Notes under the pieces: generated by a model
Databases searched by the model: none
Seen by the model: the letters and a program-made list of their open reading frames with translations, nothing else
Told to the model about the DNA's origin: nothing
Shown: positions 1 to 11,776 of the stretch, piece after piece
How positions within the stretch are numbered: the first letter of the stretch is position 1
Layout of the letters: every line of letters starts with the position of its first letter
Position numbers and translations under genes: made by a program
From: Pinus tabuliformis
Lineage: Eukaryota; Streptophyta; Pinopsida; Pinales; Pinaceae
NCBI GenBank assembly: GCA_031772625.1
Contig: CM062815.1
Coordinates: forward strand, 118,242,989-118,306,988
Reading direction: 5' to 3'
Length of the DNA stretch: 64,000 bases

Positions 1-1574
1 CTGTTATTGGGGTCCGGGTTTGGTTGAGCAGGTATTTGGGGTTGTCTTAAAGGAGCAGGAGGTAATGGTTGTGGCTGAGCAGGTGGTGGAGGTAAAAGAG
101 CGGGAGGAGAGTTGTATTTGGGCCTCCACCCCTGATGAGGTGCATTCCACTGAGGTTGTGGCTGAGCATAGGAGTGAAACGAATGATCAGTTGGTTGAGT
201 ATGATATTGAGATGGATACAACCAAGGAGGGGGTGTGGACCAGGAAGGAAGAGCAGGGGGGGCCCAAGAAGGCATGGAAGTGGCTTGATTGGAGTTGTAA
301 TGAGTCTGGGATGTCCCTTGCATTCCCTGCTGGTAAGGTCTGGGTCCATGTGGCCTCCTTTGGTTCATGAAATAGAGTGGTTCAGTGGCTCCTTCAGCTC
401 CTTGGTACATAGCTTTGAATCTGAGCAAGGAAGGGCATTGATTCGTAGGATGGTCTTCTTCACAAACAAAACACACTTCTATAGAGTGCAATGGACATTC
501 TTTCCTAGGATGCTTTCTAGTGCACCTTGGACAAAAGATGGCCAAGGCCCTCTCAGCTTCCTCTTGCTTCCTTTGGATTTGCAAGGTATCCATTGGCATA
601 ACAATAGTTTGCCTCATCTCGCTTTTGAAATCTTCCATCTGATTTGCAAGTTCATTTTTAAGAGATGAACTGGATAAGGGGGTACTGGCTAAAGGTTGAC
701 TTCCCCTACCTCTCTTTCTGGTTGCCTTAGAATGGTTTCTAAACACAGTCTTTATTTCATCATAAGGTAGTTGGTAGATGTCTCCCCCAGCCAACAAATG
801 GAGGGTATCTAGAAGGTCTTCAGGGACTCCTCTAAGAAAAACCAACTTCAAAGATTCAGGGTCAAGTGTGCACTTGGCCCTTTTATAACTGAGTTGAAAC
901 CTCTCTTCATAGTCTTCTAAAGATTCATCACTTGCCATGGTCATTTGGAATATTTATTCCTTTGTATCCTTTAACCTACAGTAGTCTCAGTATTTTTTGT
1001 TAAAGGCTTGCTGCATCTGAGCCAAAGTTGTGATACTATTTCCAGGTAACCCCATGAACAAGTGTAATGCTACATCCTTGAGGGTAGAGGGAAAGAGTTC
1101 CAACTTCTGCTCGTCTTTTGCATAGTCATAGGTTCGACAGAGAACAACAAACTCAAACAAGAAGGTATCAGGGTATTCGATAGTCAATCCATGGAAGTGA
1201 GGTAAGGCTAAGGGACTTATTTTTTTCATCTTTCTGTCCCCATTGGTCTCTCGAATAGGAAAGACACCTTCTATTCTCTCCCCATTTCCTCTAATGTTTC
1301 TGTTTTCAGCCATGGTCTCTAGAGGAATGGTTTTTTTCTCTTCATCTGTTATAGGATCTTCATATACCTCTAGAGGTTCACCTATAGGTTCTTCTAGATC
1401 ACTGCCACCAAAGAAGAGAGAAGGGTGACTTAGTGATGTGGTGGGGGTGTTGGGTAGGAATTTTCTTGCATTGTCTCTGTTCCTACAAGGCATGAAAGGA
1501 AATCTATTTTTCTGTGATTTTTGTGTTTCTTTTTTTTTTCTTGTACCTGCAAAAAACTGAAATGGATTGAACAA
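1..1574 (-). pseudogene. Athila-like Ty3/gypsy Gag, broken and cut by the window edge
   Basis: Gag forms the particle that packages element RNA. From 1574 down, the frame has a basic, low-complexity N-terminus, then the retrotransposon gag core (PLALPHFHGLTIEYPDTFL at about 1215-1160; DVALHLFMGLPGN at about 1075-1035). The frame stops twice (TGA 987-989, TAA 954-956) but stays in phase and continues through SLEDYEERF, a typical gag helix. Two short zinc knuckles follow, CX2CX3HX4C at about 505-545 and 425-475, then a Pro/Gln-rich tail running off position 1. A tRNA-Asp-like primer site 300 bp upstream fits Athila. Protease and pol would lie left of the window. Family call confident; lineage inferred from gag style plus primer site. 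Confidence 0.85.
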
Positions 1575-1599
1575 AAAATTGCAACTAACAAAAATAAAC

Positions 1600-1800
1600 C
1601 TTGCTGAAATGAAAATTGCAGAATTGAAATGAAAGCAGGAAAGGACTAATCTATTTTGCTGGAAAGGAAATTGCAGAATTGAAATGAAAGCAGGAAATGC
1701 TAATCTACGCTAGCCAAAATGAAATTGCAGAATTGAAATGAAAGTAGGAAATGTCTAATCTACTTTTGCAGAATTGAAATAAAACAACTACTCTACTCTT
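1600..1800. repeat. ~55-bp tandem repeat in gag leader
   Basis: The phrase ATTGCAGAATTGAAATGAAA recurs at about 1615, 1670 and 1724, with a shorter copy at about 1765, giving about 3.5 imperfect units of 54-55 bp. It lies between the primer site and the gag start of the minus-strand Athila-like element, so it is part of that element's leader. Confidence 0.8.
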
Positions 1801-1877
1801 GCTGAAATAAACTATTTAGCAGAATGTTTGTAGTAGAAAATAGAAGAAAAGCAGTAATCACAAAATAATTTGACGCT

Positions 1878-1895
1878 TCCCCGGAAACGGCGCAA
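1878..1895 (-). other. Primer binding site, tRNA-Asp-like
   Basis: On the minus strand the sequence is TTGCGCCGTTTCCGGGGA, two mismatches from TGGCGCCGTTGCCGGGGA, the complement of the plant tRNA-Asp 3' end. It sits upstream of the gag frame in the same orientation and fixes the inner end of the 5' LTR at about 1900. Confidence 0.75.
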
Positions 1896-1899
1896 AAAA

Positions 1900-3610
1900 T
1901 ATGGTGAGCTCCAGTATTGCAAAAATGATGCTACAACTCCTGGGACTCCCTACTTTACTTTTATCAACCCGGTAGTTCATAACAAACTTGGAAGCGACGG
2001 TGATATGTGCACAAGTACTAGGAGCTACTGCAGGATGTCACTTGATCGGCTGGCACAAGTTCGCTAGGAGCTTAAGCCAACTTCTATGAGTTCTCAGAAG
2101 AATATTTTAACTGTGATGGAAGAAAGCTAAGTCAAAAGAGGCTATTCTACTTGCAGAAAGATAATGAAAACTGAAAGGAAACACAAACCCTAACAAACCC
2201 TAGTTTCACCTACTAACCCTACTTTTGTAAGAAAAGAGATAGAAACTATTGAAATGGATGCCATTGACTATTGAAAAGGTGAAATGCATGTATTCAAGCT
2301 ACTTCTGAAGGAAAATGAGAAGAAACCATCTTTTTGTACTTTTGAGCAATTTTATGCAGAATTATTATGCTTGTGTTTTAACTAGTTGTGACTGTGCAAA
2401 GGTTTGGTGGCAAAGGGAGATGGAGTTGGCGTTTGTAGGAGGTGAGGAAGGTGTGGAGAGGTCCTAAGAAGTCCCTAGTACCCTTATGGAGACTTCTATT
2501 GTGATCAGACTTTGAAAAATCACTCGCTTGAACTTCTACAGGAGGCTACAGGGGATCTATAGGAGGTTCTATGGGAGGGTCTACAGGGGGAGGCCAAAAG
2601 TGGTTTTTGGAGGTTTGGAGGTGGAAAAATGGTGGGAGAAGGGAAATGAAGGCTAGATGGAGGTGTTAAGGGGTCTAGGACTTTGTCAATGAATATCAAG
2701 AATGAAGGAGATGGTTGCATTGATTCAAAGGTCAAGAAAGCAATTTTGCACAAAAACACAGAAATTAGGGCAGTTTGGAGAAGTATGGAAAATGAGTAGG
2801 GGAATCTTTGGAGATGAACTAAATCAGGTTTTATGATGGAAGAATGATAAGTTGGAGTGTTCTACAAGTGAGATTCACACTTACTTTTCAAAACTAACCC
2901 AAGCAAGAACTAAAAAAAATAGAGTTTTGCTTATTTTAACCTAATGCTGACCTAAAACCAGAAAAGTGTTGAAAAAAACTTTATAGACAGGAATTTGTGC
3001 AAGAAATACATGGGAAATGAACAAGAAAGGATCTAAGCATGTGAATCGAACTGATATCAACTTCTCCAACTTGAAAGCTTACATTAGAAATTGCATTGGA
3101 AAGCAAAAACAGTGTTTTTGGTGGCAGCGATAGTGCCTTGATCTCAAATCATGGTCCCACAGAGGGAGAAAGGAGATCAGGGCCTGCTTGGTAGCATTTT
3201 TGGATCTTTTTCTATTATTGCAGCAAACTATCTAATCAACTTGAAGCAAGAACAATTATTCTAACCATCAAAAGCAACCTAACTAACAAAGAAAGATTTA
3301 ACCTACACAAAAGAAATTATCTCATGAATGCAAGAAAAAGAATATAAATACGCAAAGGAGGTGTTGGGCACTTGGGTTGGGCCCAAACCCAAGAGCTGCA
3401 TCCCTCTAGGAAATCTCAGTGCTATTTCAAAGCTAGATTCATCTTCATTGATCAAAAAAATAATAGTTACATCACCAAATTGTTTGCAAAAAGAGCTCGA
3501 AAATTAGTTGAGTACAAGACTGCACTAAAGTACGAAAATATACTATCAAATGGCTAACCTACTGAGGCTTGAAGCCTTCTTATTTATACAAGTGAGGACT
3601 CCCAACAGTC
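1900..3610 (-). mobile_element. Probable 5' LTR (inner part) of the Athila-like element
   Basis: This stretch has no coding frame and adjoins the primer site, so by position it is 5' LTR sequence on the minus strand. A TATA-like TGTATAAATA at 3581-3590 (minus) would start transcription towards the gag. That implies about 1.7 kb of R/U5, long but not unusual for Athila. The outer (right) LTR edge could not be found because the 3' LTR lies outside the window; the LTR may extend past 3610. Confidence 0.45.
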
Positions 3611-4990
3611 CTCCTAAAATTTAGGAACTCGGCTGCCTAAAACTGAAGATAACAACAACTTCACTAGACTTGCTCGGTTGCCCCTTGGAATCATCATTGT
3701 GGGCCTTTGTACTCCAATCTGTTGATGGAGAACTTGAGGAAGGGGTCATTAATGAAGGTGACACCCCTCCTATAAGTCCTCAGCCTTGTTTCCTCGAGTT
3801 TGACTGCCAATTTGCTCATAAACTCCTGGTCTTTGTCCAAAAATCTGCAATAAGCACTCATTAGACTATGTGGCAAAGTGACTATCCCCATTCACTCTAT
3901 TGACATAAATATATTCAAAAACATGCACAAAACTATGGAGAATGGTGTGGATTAAATGAAAATAATAGGCAGAATGAGCCCATATAGTTACCCATTTCTA
4001 GGGTTCATCACATGGGTCACCATGCTTTAGCTAAAATTACCCATTAAAGACTCATAGTATTTATTCTAAGTCAATAGAGTCATTTTACTTTTAAAGAGAC
4101 CCTTCTTGGGCTTTTGAATCATGTAAAAAGGTTTAGTATTGAGTAAAATATAATTTATGTATTCTCCACATCAAGTTGGCCTAAAAGAGATCAATTCGGC
4201 CTAAGGACACCAATTCAGCCTCCCTTGAAGAAGCAAGTCAAATTAATTTGCAACACAATCTCTCACAAGAAATTTCGATATATCTTGAAGCCGAAAAAAG
4301 GTGCGAAGTAAAAGAAGGGGAAGAAAGTGTTAGTTGGGTGGCATCTAAGGAGAAGAATAAAAAATAAATTTTGTTGCCTCTCTCTCTTTTTCCATAGTTT
4401 GAGAGATCGAAGTCTTCCAAGTTTCACTGATACTAGAAGCTACCTGATGCCAGAAGCTGCTACATAGTCGAAGTTTCCGGAAAGGAGATCGAAGATCTAG
4501 GAGGTTGACTTGGTGTGGAGGGAATGTTTGTTCTCTGTGAAGCATCTCAAAGAATACTATTGAAAGGAAGAAAAATTTACTAGTTTTTCCCCTCGAGGGG
4601 GGTTTTTCCCTGGCATAGTGCTTATATCTGGTGTCCATTTGTTTTATGTGCTATTGCTTTGGTAATTTCTTGATGAACTAAAAGAAAGAAGATATAATGA
4701 ATCATAATAAAAAATCAAGAACATCACAAGTAATTATCAATAATAAGAAAATCTTTTTGCCTTTATGATTTTCAAACACAATGGCGGTAGGAGGTGAATG
4801 GGACCGTAGTAGATAGGTTGATTGTAAGGGCTCAGATTAGATATTTAGGAAAATTGATCATCTGGCGGTTTGGTTGAAGAGTGAGGAGTCGTATGGCTAA
4901 GAAGATGGACTCATCCATTTTTGTATCATCCGCTAACTCGAAGATAATGGAAAAAGGAGAAGTGCATGTTTGAAAAAATGGTTTCAACGA
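3611..4990. other. Decayed non-coding DNA
   Basis: No reading frame with family resemblance, no clear LTR edge and no repeat was seen. The stretch may hold the U3 of the LTR to its left and flanking repeat sequence. A short frame of the kind annotated at 4991-5452 may continue faintly at 4800-4990 but is too broken to define. Confidence 0.4.
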
Positions 4991-5452
4991 TTATGTTGAT
5001 ATGGGAAATTGCAACTTTAGCTTCAGATTGGGATTCTCGAGTAAGGTTTTCATAAATTCCAATTTATCATCTTCCGCCCAAGTAATAAATTCTTGGTCTA
5101 ACCCCTTATCAGTTATATCAATTCCTTGGGCAGGAATGCCTAACATCTTGGCCACTATTTCTTCCTCTAATTTCAGGAAGACCTTACAGTTGGATTAAAA
5201 GAATAAGACTTGTTGTTCGAGGTCATAGTGCCTAGCAAGCAATAGAATGGATTCAGGGTCGAAATGAATAGGAGGGAGGGTGGCATCTAGGATTCTAGAC
5301 TTCAATAGGCATATATCATCATCTGATACACTGGTGGAAAGGGTTAAAGTCCTTTTAAGAGTGAGGATGTCAGTAATACAAACTTTAGTGTCTTGAACCC
5401 CAACTAGCTCATTTAACAGAGCTTTCTTAATTGAAGACTTCGACATTATCAT
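4991..5452 (-). pseudogene. Unidentified decayed reading frame with one internal stop
   Basis: A minus-strand frame of 154 codons starts with an ATG at 5452 and ends with TAA at 4991-4993, interrupted once by TAA at about 5195. Both halves are in phase and read like a folded protein: hydrophobic and charged positions alternate, and phrases such as EEEIVAKMLGIPAQGIDI stand out. The stretch around IVAKMLGIP resembles in layout, though not clearly in sequence, TIAQATCIP in the unknown frame at 49967-50487. I do not recognise the family. It may be an accessory retroelement protein. Confidence 0.35.
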
Positions 5453-6230
5453 CTTCTATCATTATTACCAGCTCAACAAAACCAAAATAAGTGAGAGTAA
5501 CTTACCAATTTAATGGAAATGAATTCTGCATGTTGCGCCCGCTTAGAGGTTAGATTTTTCCATTGAGAGGTTTGTAGAGTGATATGTAGAAGAAAAAGCG
5601 GAATGAATCGATTATAGAAGGTTGGTAGTATTAAGGTTAAATGAGGGTTATGAAGATAACTAATGCACACAAAAACTGCTAAGCACTAACTAGCGAACTC
5701 ATCTTTTGAGAACATGGGTCCTGTCAATTGAGCATAAGCGCGTCATTAAACTTCGCATAGGTAGGAACCCTACAATTGTTGATGTTTAGAGAATTGGATG
5801 GTTGGGATGATATCGAGGTGGTAGAACGCATTATCTATCATGCCTATTCCAACCTGATGTGAATCAAGGACCATTAGACCATATTGGTCTCGACAGTCCT
5901 AATCGATTTGGTGGTAAGTCCGCCTTTAACTCCCGCGCATGTTTAGATGCGATGAAGAGGATCGGGATAGTGACCACGCATTGAATGATAGTGGAAAATG
6001 AGATTTAATCGAGTCTTATGCTCGTCAGGATTTTCGATAAAGTTAATCTGATGAGTCATTTCTACTGTCGATTTCATAAGGAAGTGAATTAACCACTCAG
6101 ATTCGCAAGCGCATTACTGTCTATCTTGATTTGCTTAAACTCAAATGGTCTAATTAATTTAGTCCACAATTCCACCTTAAAAAGTTTCGGAAGGGGGTGA
6201 AATTAAGAGCATAACATGGGGTTGTTACAA
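5453..6230 (-). mobile_element. 3' LTR (right edge at 6230) of a minus-strand gypsy element
   Basis: Read on the minus strand, an LTR-like start TGTAACAACCCC begins at 6230, directly preceded by a purine tract. This is the layout of polypurine tract plus 3' LTR of a minus-strand element whose body would lie to the right. The left edge was not found, so 5453 is arbitrary. The sequence differs from the 5' LTR at 11777-13796 beyond the first dozen bases, so the two are not a pair. Confidence 0.5.
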
Positions 6231-6246
6231 AACCCTCCCCCTTGGG
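6231..6246 (-). other. Polypurine tract
   Basis: On the minus strand CCAAGGGGGAGGGTTT directly precedes TGTAACAACCCC, the start of an LTR. It would prime plus-strand synthesis of the element to its right. Just upstream on the minus strand a short phrase reads TEDSVTPRG, resembling the acidic C-terminal ends of gypsy pol proteins, but no longer pol frame survives. Confidence 0.6.
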
Positions 6247-7560
6247 GTAACACTGTCCTCAGTGTTTAATGACACCTATAAACAAATAAACCATTGAAAA
6301 CAAAACATATTGCCTATGGATATTTATTACCCAACTCTTTGCAGTATTTACAATGACAATTGCTAAAAACATGACAACCATACTATTTATTGGAGCTTTA
6401 TAACATAAATCATTATGGTATTTACAAAAAACACCACATATACTTATGTACATTTGTTTCAACCAGCAAATAATCATATTGTTCATGGAGCTTTGTAAAT
6501 CCAACTCAATATAGTATTTACAATAGTACACACACACACACATTTTCTCTACCAACAAATAAAAGGATACGGTGCCTGTATTAGCAACAAGGGAATCCAG
6601 CGGCTCACACCTCCACCCTCAAAGTAATACTAGGATTCACCTCCATCCTAGGAAGTCCAGAATCCGTTGTCAAAATAAAATCTGCATCTAATCATCCATT
6701 GCTACAACCTTGTGCCACTTTTCCTCTCAGTTAACAGTTATCAGCTCATTGTTCGAGGGCACACTCCCAATGTGTATATTATTCTATCTAGAAATTCTAA
6801 TGATCAAAACAAATCCACCCCAGCCTTCCCTTCTTTGCTACACAGTCCCTCGGACAATTCGATCACCCCCTTCTATGCAATCACTCACCTTCCAAGTTCC
6901 TTGACATCCACTATCCTGGGTGAAGGATTCCTTGCATCGAAGGGTAAAACAAGAAAGGCATATACCTACCTCAAAACAATCATATTGGTTATAGCATGCT
7001 CATGGAATCAATGGAAACTATTAGGTACTAATGTCCCACAATGGCCCTACTCATGGAGTACTTTACCAGCATAATGCTACCTGTTTCAATTCCTTTTTGT
7101 TGCTACTGCTAATTCTTGCAGTCAATTTCTACCACCCAACTGGGCATTTCATGTTTTCCTGTACCAAGCACATAATTTCCATTAGACACAAAATGAATTG
7201 AAATAAATTCAAATCATACCTCATTGGTGGCTCATCAGTAAGGTACACTTGAAATTTTATTCACTTCCTATCATAAAAAGTCAACCAGTTGTTTGATCAA
7301 ATCATCATGAATACACATATCACATTCGGTTAGCTTAAAACACAACCATCATAATCAAAATCATATATCACCTGTAATCATTATAAATTAGAATCATAGA
7401 TCACATGCATAGTAAAACTAAAATAAAATACTAATACTTATCCTCCTTTAATTGATCCTTAGCTTCTCCCTTTATCCTTTGTCCTTTCCATACGCATACC
7501 AAATCAGTTTTCACACTCGACAAACACCTAGTTCCTTTTTCTTTTCTTCTGTCATGTTTA
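6247..7560. other. Decayed non-coding DNA with imperfect repeats
   Basis: No convincing gene. Between about 6342 and 6575 the phrase GTATTTACAA occurs three times, followed by similar text including GGAGCTTTRTAA and ACCARCAAATAA; this looks like three diverged units of 70-95 bp. The rest shows nothing I can name. Confidence 0.5.
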
Positions 7561-7564
7561 CATA

Positions 7565-8335
7565 CATAATGTACATCACAACAAATACATCCACACAGTG
7601 TACAACACCACACAATACATACACCTACATCTGGTATATGATGCAACACATGCACCTACATCTAGTGTACATCACAACACAATACATACACCTACATCTA
7701 GTGTAAAAGACAAGACATACATATACCTACACCTAGTGTACAACACAACGCATATACGTACACAGAGTACAAAACAATGAATACACATGTCACGACACCA
7801 TGGCTACACAATGCACATATGTAGTATCTTCTGTACACTACTTAGCATGTATGACATGCACATAATACCACATTTACACCAATACCACATGTACAAGATA
7901 TACACAACACCATATGCACTATATGTGCACGACACCACATGCACGACATGTACACAACCCCACCTACACACAACACCACATGTACATGTACACAAGACCA
8001 CATGCACACAACACCATATATACATAGCACCACATGTACAACATGCACACAACGCCATATGTACATAGCACTGCATATACAACATGTACATAGCACCATA
8101 TGCACACGGAACCGCATATCCAACATGTGCACAACACCTATGCACACGACATCACATATCCAACATGCACACAGTACGATATATACACAACACTGCATAT
8201 CCAACATGTACATACTACCATCTATACCCAACACTGCATATGAAATGTACACACAATGACATATATACAATAGGCACACAACATCATATGTACACAATAC
8301 TACATATGCTACATGTACACAACACTAGTACTACA
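7565..8335. repeat. C/A-rich degenerate minisatellites
   Basis: Two neighbouring arrays. From about 7575 to 7770 a 31-36 bp unit ending in ACCTACATCTAGTGTA repeats about five times. From about 7850 to 8335 a unit of about 36-38 bp, alternating phrases like ACAACACCACATGTACA and ATACAACATGCACACA, repeats with substitutions and short indels. Every frame on both strands is open for long stretches because the units lack stops, which yields several overlapping frames of low-complexity sequence that I do not regard as genes. Confidence 0.85.
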
Positions 8336-8630
8336 CATCCTAAGACTACACTGTCCTTACCAAACGACCTTGCTTCTATTGTCTTTTCCATGCTTTTCCC
8401 ATCTTATCGTGAAGCACATTGTTTTCATTTGTAGCATAGCCTATCAATAACATAGGCATAGTATAATCACATAATATCAACTCATAACCACATGATATTG
8501 ACCTCATATATTTGTCAAGGCTCCTCTTCCAACTTGATTCCTCATAAATTAGGAACCTCTCCATGCCATTCACCCGCATAAGAAATCATTCCTCCACAAG
8601 AATGATTCTTGACGACCCTGTCAAACAATG

Positions 8631-8657
8631 ACATACATACATACATACATACATACA

Positions 8658-8709
<52 letters not shown>
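8631..8709. repeat. (CATA)n then (TA)n microsatellite
   Basis: About fourteen ACAT/CATA units run from 8631 to about 8687 and pass directly into about eleven AT units. A simple-sequence locus likely to vary in length between individuals. Confidence 0.95.
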
Positions 8710-10228
8710 AATCAACATACTCATGACCGATATTTCCCAACCCAGCCAAGGCATTTGACACCTCAAATCCATTTACTCTACCTTTCCTATTACCTTTCTC
8801 ATGATTTTCCTTCCACCATCCTTTTACACCAATGGACCCAAGAAATCCAATTCACTATCATACTCTTGCCTTCAACTACCCTTACACATGCACCGAGCTT
8901 CATCTGAGTCTTTCATCACCTATTGGGTTTCATTCAACTCTCCCCTAGCTCCATTAACTTTCCTCCTTCCCAACCAATTAAGGCCCTCAAAATATAAAAG
9001 GAAAGAACAAGAAATAAACTATAAGAGAACCATGAAAACCAATTGTAGCATGACACCACAAATAAAGCAGAAAGGTCTTGTACCAGACATAAACAAAGTT
9101 GCAAATCAAGTGCGAAAAATTACAAAAGTCAAAAAGCACAAGACTAGCAACAAACACCATGACTCAATCCCCATGGTTCCCAGTTCTTCCAAAGGAAAGC
9201 TCAACCTGAGCCTTCTTCAATATTTCAAGTCAGTCTCTTTCCATGTAATCCCCTGCATCATACTACCAGAAATGAATAATTGTTAGTGCATAAATAAATA
9301 TAAAAATATACCAGTTATCTTACCTATTTGTGCCAAACACGCTAACTTGTAACTGAACACACATGTCAGCCACATGTTCCAAAGATCAAGACACCATATC
9401 TATCAATTTGAAATCACCCTTTACCAAGTCTTAATATATATCGGGGGAGGTTATCTTGTCTGCACAATCAATCTATATTAGCACGATATAAATTCACAAC
9501 ATATCAACTCAAAGTTAAATAAGGTCATGATATCCATAACAGTAAATAGCTAACATGTTCATGTCATAAGCTCTTTAAAAAAATTCATTTATGCGTAATA
9601 ATCACCTATGCACAATCAATCTATATTAGTATGACATAATATCACAATATATTAACTCATACTTGAATTTCATAACCATAATCACCTGCATAGGTAAATC
9701 CAAATTAGCACAAACATAATAACATCAAGACCTTAGTTTCAACTACCATAATCATCAAGCATATGACCACAATGCATACAACAATAGGTTACTATCATTC
9801 ATGACTATTTGACACATGTGCATACAACTACACTGACAAACTAGCATTTATCATACATGTAACTATAACAACAATAGAATGAAAAGCATATAAGTAACCC
9901 TAATGCTTATAAAATCCATTAACCACATACCTTCATGCCAAACATACAAACCTATATGAAAATCTGCTCTTACCCCAAGGTCCAGTGCTGCAACCTCACT
10001 TTGATGATCTGCACCTCTTACTTCATCTCAGCCAACACATCAACATCATAACATACCAATAGCACCATGATGACATAAAATACATACAATGACCTCACAA
10101 TGCATGCTTGACCTACTATACATGCATAACTATAACCATGACAATGCATGCATAACAACATATAAACACTAACATGCATAAAAAATTCATATACAACTGA
10201 CATGCATTCATAACTAAATCATCCCAAT
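8710..10228 (-). other. Non-coding DNA; right part is leader of the gypsy LTR element at 11777
   Basis: No supported gene. Read on the minus strand, about 10228 down to about 9970 resembles the leader of the plus-strand element at 37970-38130: both are rich in GTTATGCATG-type phrases and contain TCAGTTGTATATG or TTAGTTGTATATGTG after a shared TTGGGAT. It is the continuation of the leader at 11623-11754, separated from it by the solo LTR at 10229-11622. Left of about 9950 the match fades and no gag frame follows. Confidence 0.55.
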
Positions 10229-11622
10229 TGTAATGTTCCAAATGGAAAATTAACAACAATATTAAGCAAAATACGCATGCAACCTAGAAAAAATCAAACA
10301 ACAATTAAACACCCATAAGATTGCACCAAAACTGCGCCAAACTAAGCCAATTTATTATCAAAAGGAGAGTACAATGCATGGAATATGTGCACATGGGCTT
10401 GCCAAAGCAACCCATACAATCCCAAGTGAGAAAAATGTTGCCTGAATGCAAAGGAAGACTTCTCCTCAATGTACTGCGTTGGCCCTAGAATTTTTGCAAC
10501 TGCTAGCTAGAAGAAACCCCTATTTGAGCCTCCAAAAGTGCTTAAAAAATTCTGCCAAATTAATCTTGGGCTCTCCACCACAAACCTAGAAAAAACTAGA
10601 AAGGGTTTTGGAAAATTCTACCAACCACCCGGAACTCAAAATTTCAGCTACTCCTCCCCACTGGCTGCCAAATAATTTTGTTGTTTATGGCACCAAAACT
10701 CCCCCAAAAACTCTACAAAGTTAGGAGCCAACTCCTTGATCCCTGGCTGACAAAACCCCAAAATATTTTGGGTTAATTCTAACCTCCTGGAATTACCCAA
10801 AATTGGTGCTATGCCCTCCTTGGCAGAAATTACATCCCTTGTGGCTCTATCTACTACAAAATCTCCTTATTTCTCCTTAATCTACAGTAGGAATGATATA
10901 TGAAATTTTCCTAGAAGTAAGGGATAGGTTTCACATCACATTTTGGCACAAGTTAGTTGTACCTAGATCCACAATAGAAATCACCTCCAGCTCCAAAAAC
11001 TTTCCATAAAGGCTAGACTCCCCCTCAAGAAACTCCACTAATTTTCTCCCGAAAAAAAGTTCCTCGGAAACTAGCTGAAATGAGAGGTACTATTTCTCTA
11101 TTGCGTCCTCCCTAGAGTATGAATTGGATGAAGGATCTATTGAAATGTGCTACAATATTCTAGAAACCCTCTCACCAAAGTAGTAATAAATTTCCTCCCT
11201 AGGGTGGCACTTAAAGTCCACCGAAATAAGGGTGAGCTCTCCCCTTGGAGAACTCTGTGCTAAGCAATACTTGTGATCTTGCTAAACAAATTGAGCAACA
11301 CAGGAAATAGATGAGTGAACCAAATACCCCAATAGCTTCTCTGCTTCTTCTATTTATAATTTTCTTTCCTCCTCATGTGGGTCCCTCCATTCGATATTTT
11401 GACCTCCTTCCCTTGGAAATTCGATTTTCTTTGCAAGTGGTGTGTATTTATAGTAGGTGTGCCCCCCACATTCCACTAGTAAAGTAATTTTATATTTATC
11501 CTAAGTCCCATACGCCAAAAATGTCTCCAATGCTCAAGTTACAAAATTGTGCTATGCTTAGCACCCCCCCAATAAACTCCATTAACTCCCTCAAATGAAA
11601 AATCAAAATTGGGGACATTACA
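10229..11622 (-). mobile_element. Solo LTR inserted in a gypsy leader
   Basis: The 1394-bp block starts TGTAATGTTCC and ends GGGGACATTACA, a matched inverted end pair of an LTR. It is flanked by CCAAT (10224-10228) and CCAAA (11623-11627), a 5-bp target duplication with one change. No primer site, purine tract or coding frame adjoins it, so it is a solo LTR. Orientation is taken from a TATA-like ATTATAAATA on the minus strand at 11351-11360. Flanking DNA on both sides belongs to one gypsy leader, which confirms the insertion. Confidence 0.75.
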
Positions 11623-11754
11623 CCAAAAGCAACATCATCAACTCCTATTGGGAAACACAACTGTAAAAATGACTACCACCATGCATACATAACAAACATA
11701 TACATCCTACATGCATCCATGACAACCACGTTCCTCCCATCTAGTCCAATGGTT

Positions 11755-11773
11755 GAGCCATGCTCTGATACCA
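11755..11773 (-). other. Primer binding site, tRNA-iMet
   Basis: The minus strand reads TGGTATCAGAGCATGGCTC, whose first 12 bases match the plant initiator-Met primer site. It lies three bases inside the LTR at 11777-13796 and has the same GAG spacer as the related element at 37863-37865. Confidence 0.9.
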
Positions 11774-11776
11774 CTC

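Noticed and set aside
135-668. 177-codon plus-strand frame
   Set aside because: Lies antisense to the well-supported gag frame with zinc knuckles.
1878-1895. tRNA gene
   Set aside because: Only the 3'-end complement of tRNA-Asp is present; the position next to an LTR marks it as a primer site. The same applies to the tRNA-iMet-like sites.
6259-6558. 99-codon minus-strand hydrophobic frame
   Set aside because: Falls over the imperfect GTATTTACAA repeats; no recognisable domain and no relation to the pol end expected before the purine tract.
7804-8297. Cys/Tyr/Met-rich frames of 113 and 151 codons on the minus strand
   Set aside because: They overlap in different frames across the minisatellite and reflect repeat composition, not a conserved protein.
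7565-8335. CRISPR-like array
   Set aside because: Units are degenerate and contiguous with no unique spacers, and the DNA is plant.
8801-9286. 161-codon plus-strand frame
   Set aside because: No family resemblance, Lys/Asn/Ser-rich composition following local base content, and no promoter or neighbouring gene; probably chance.
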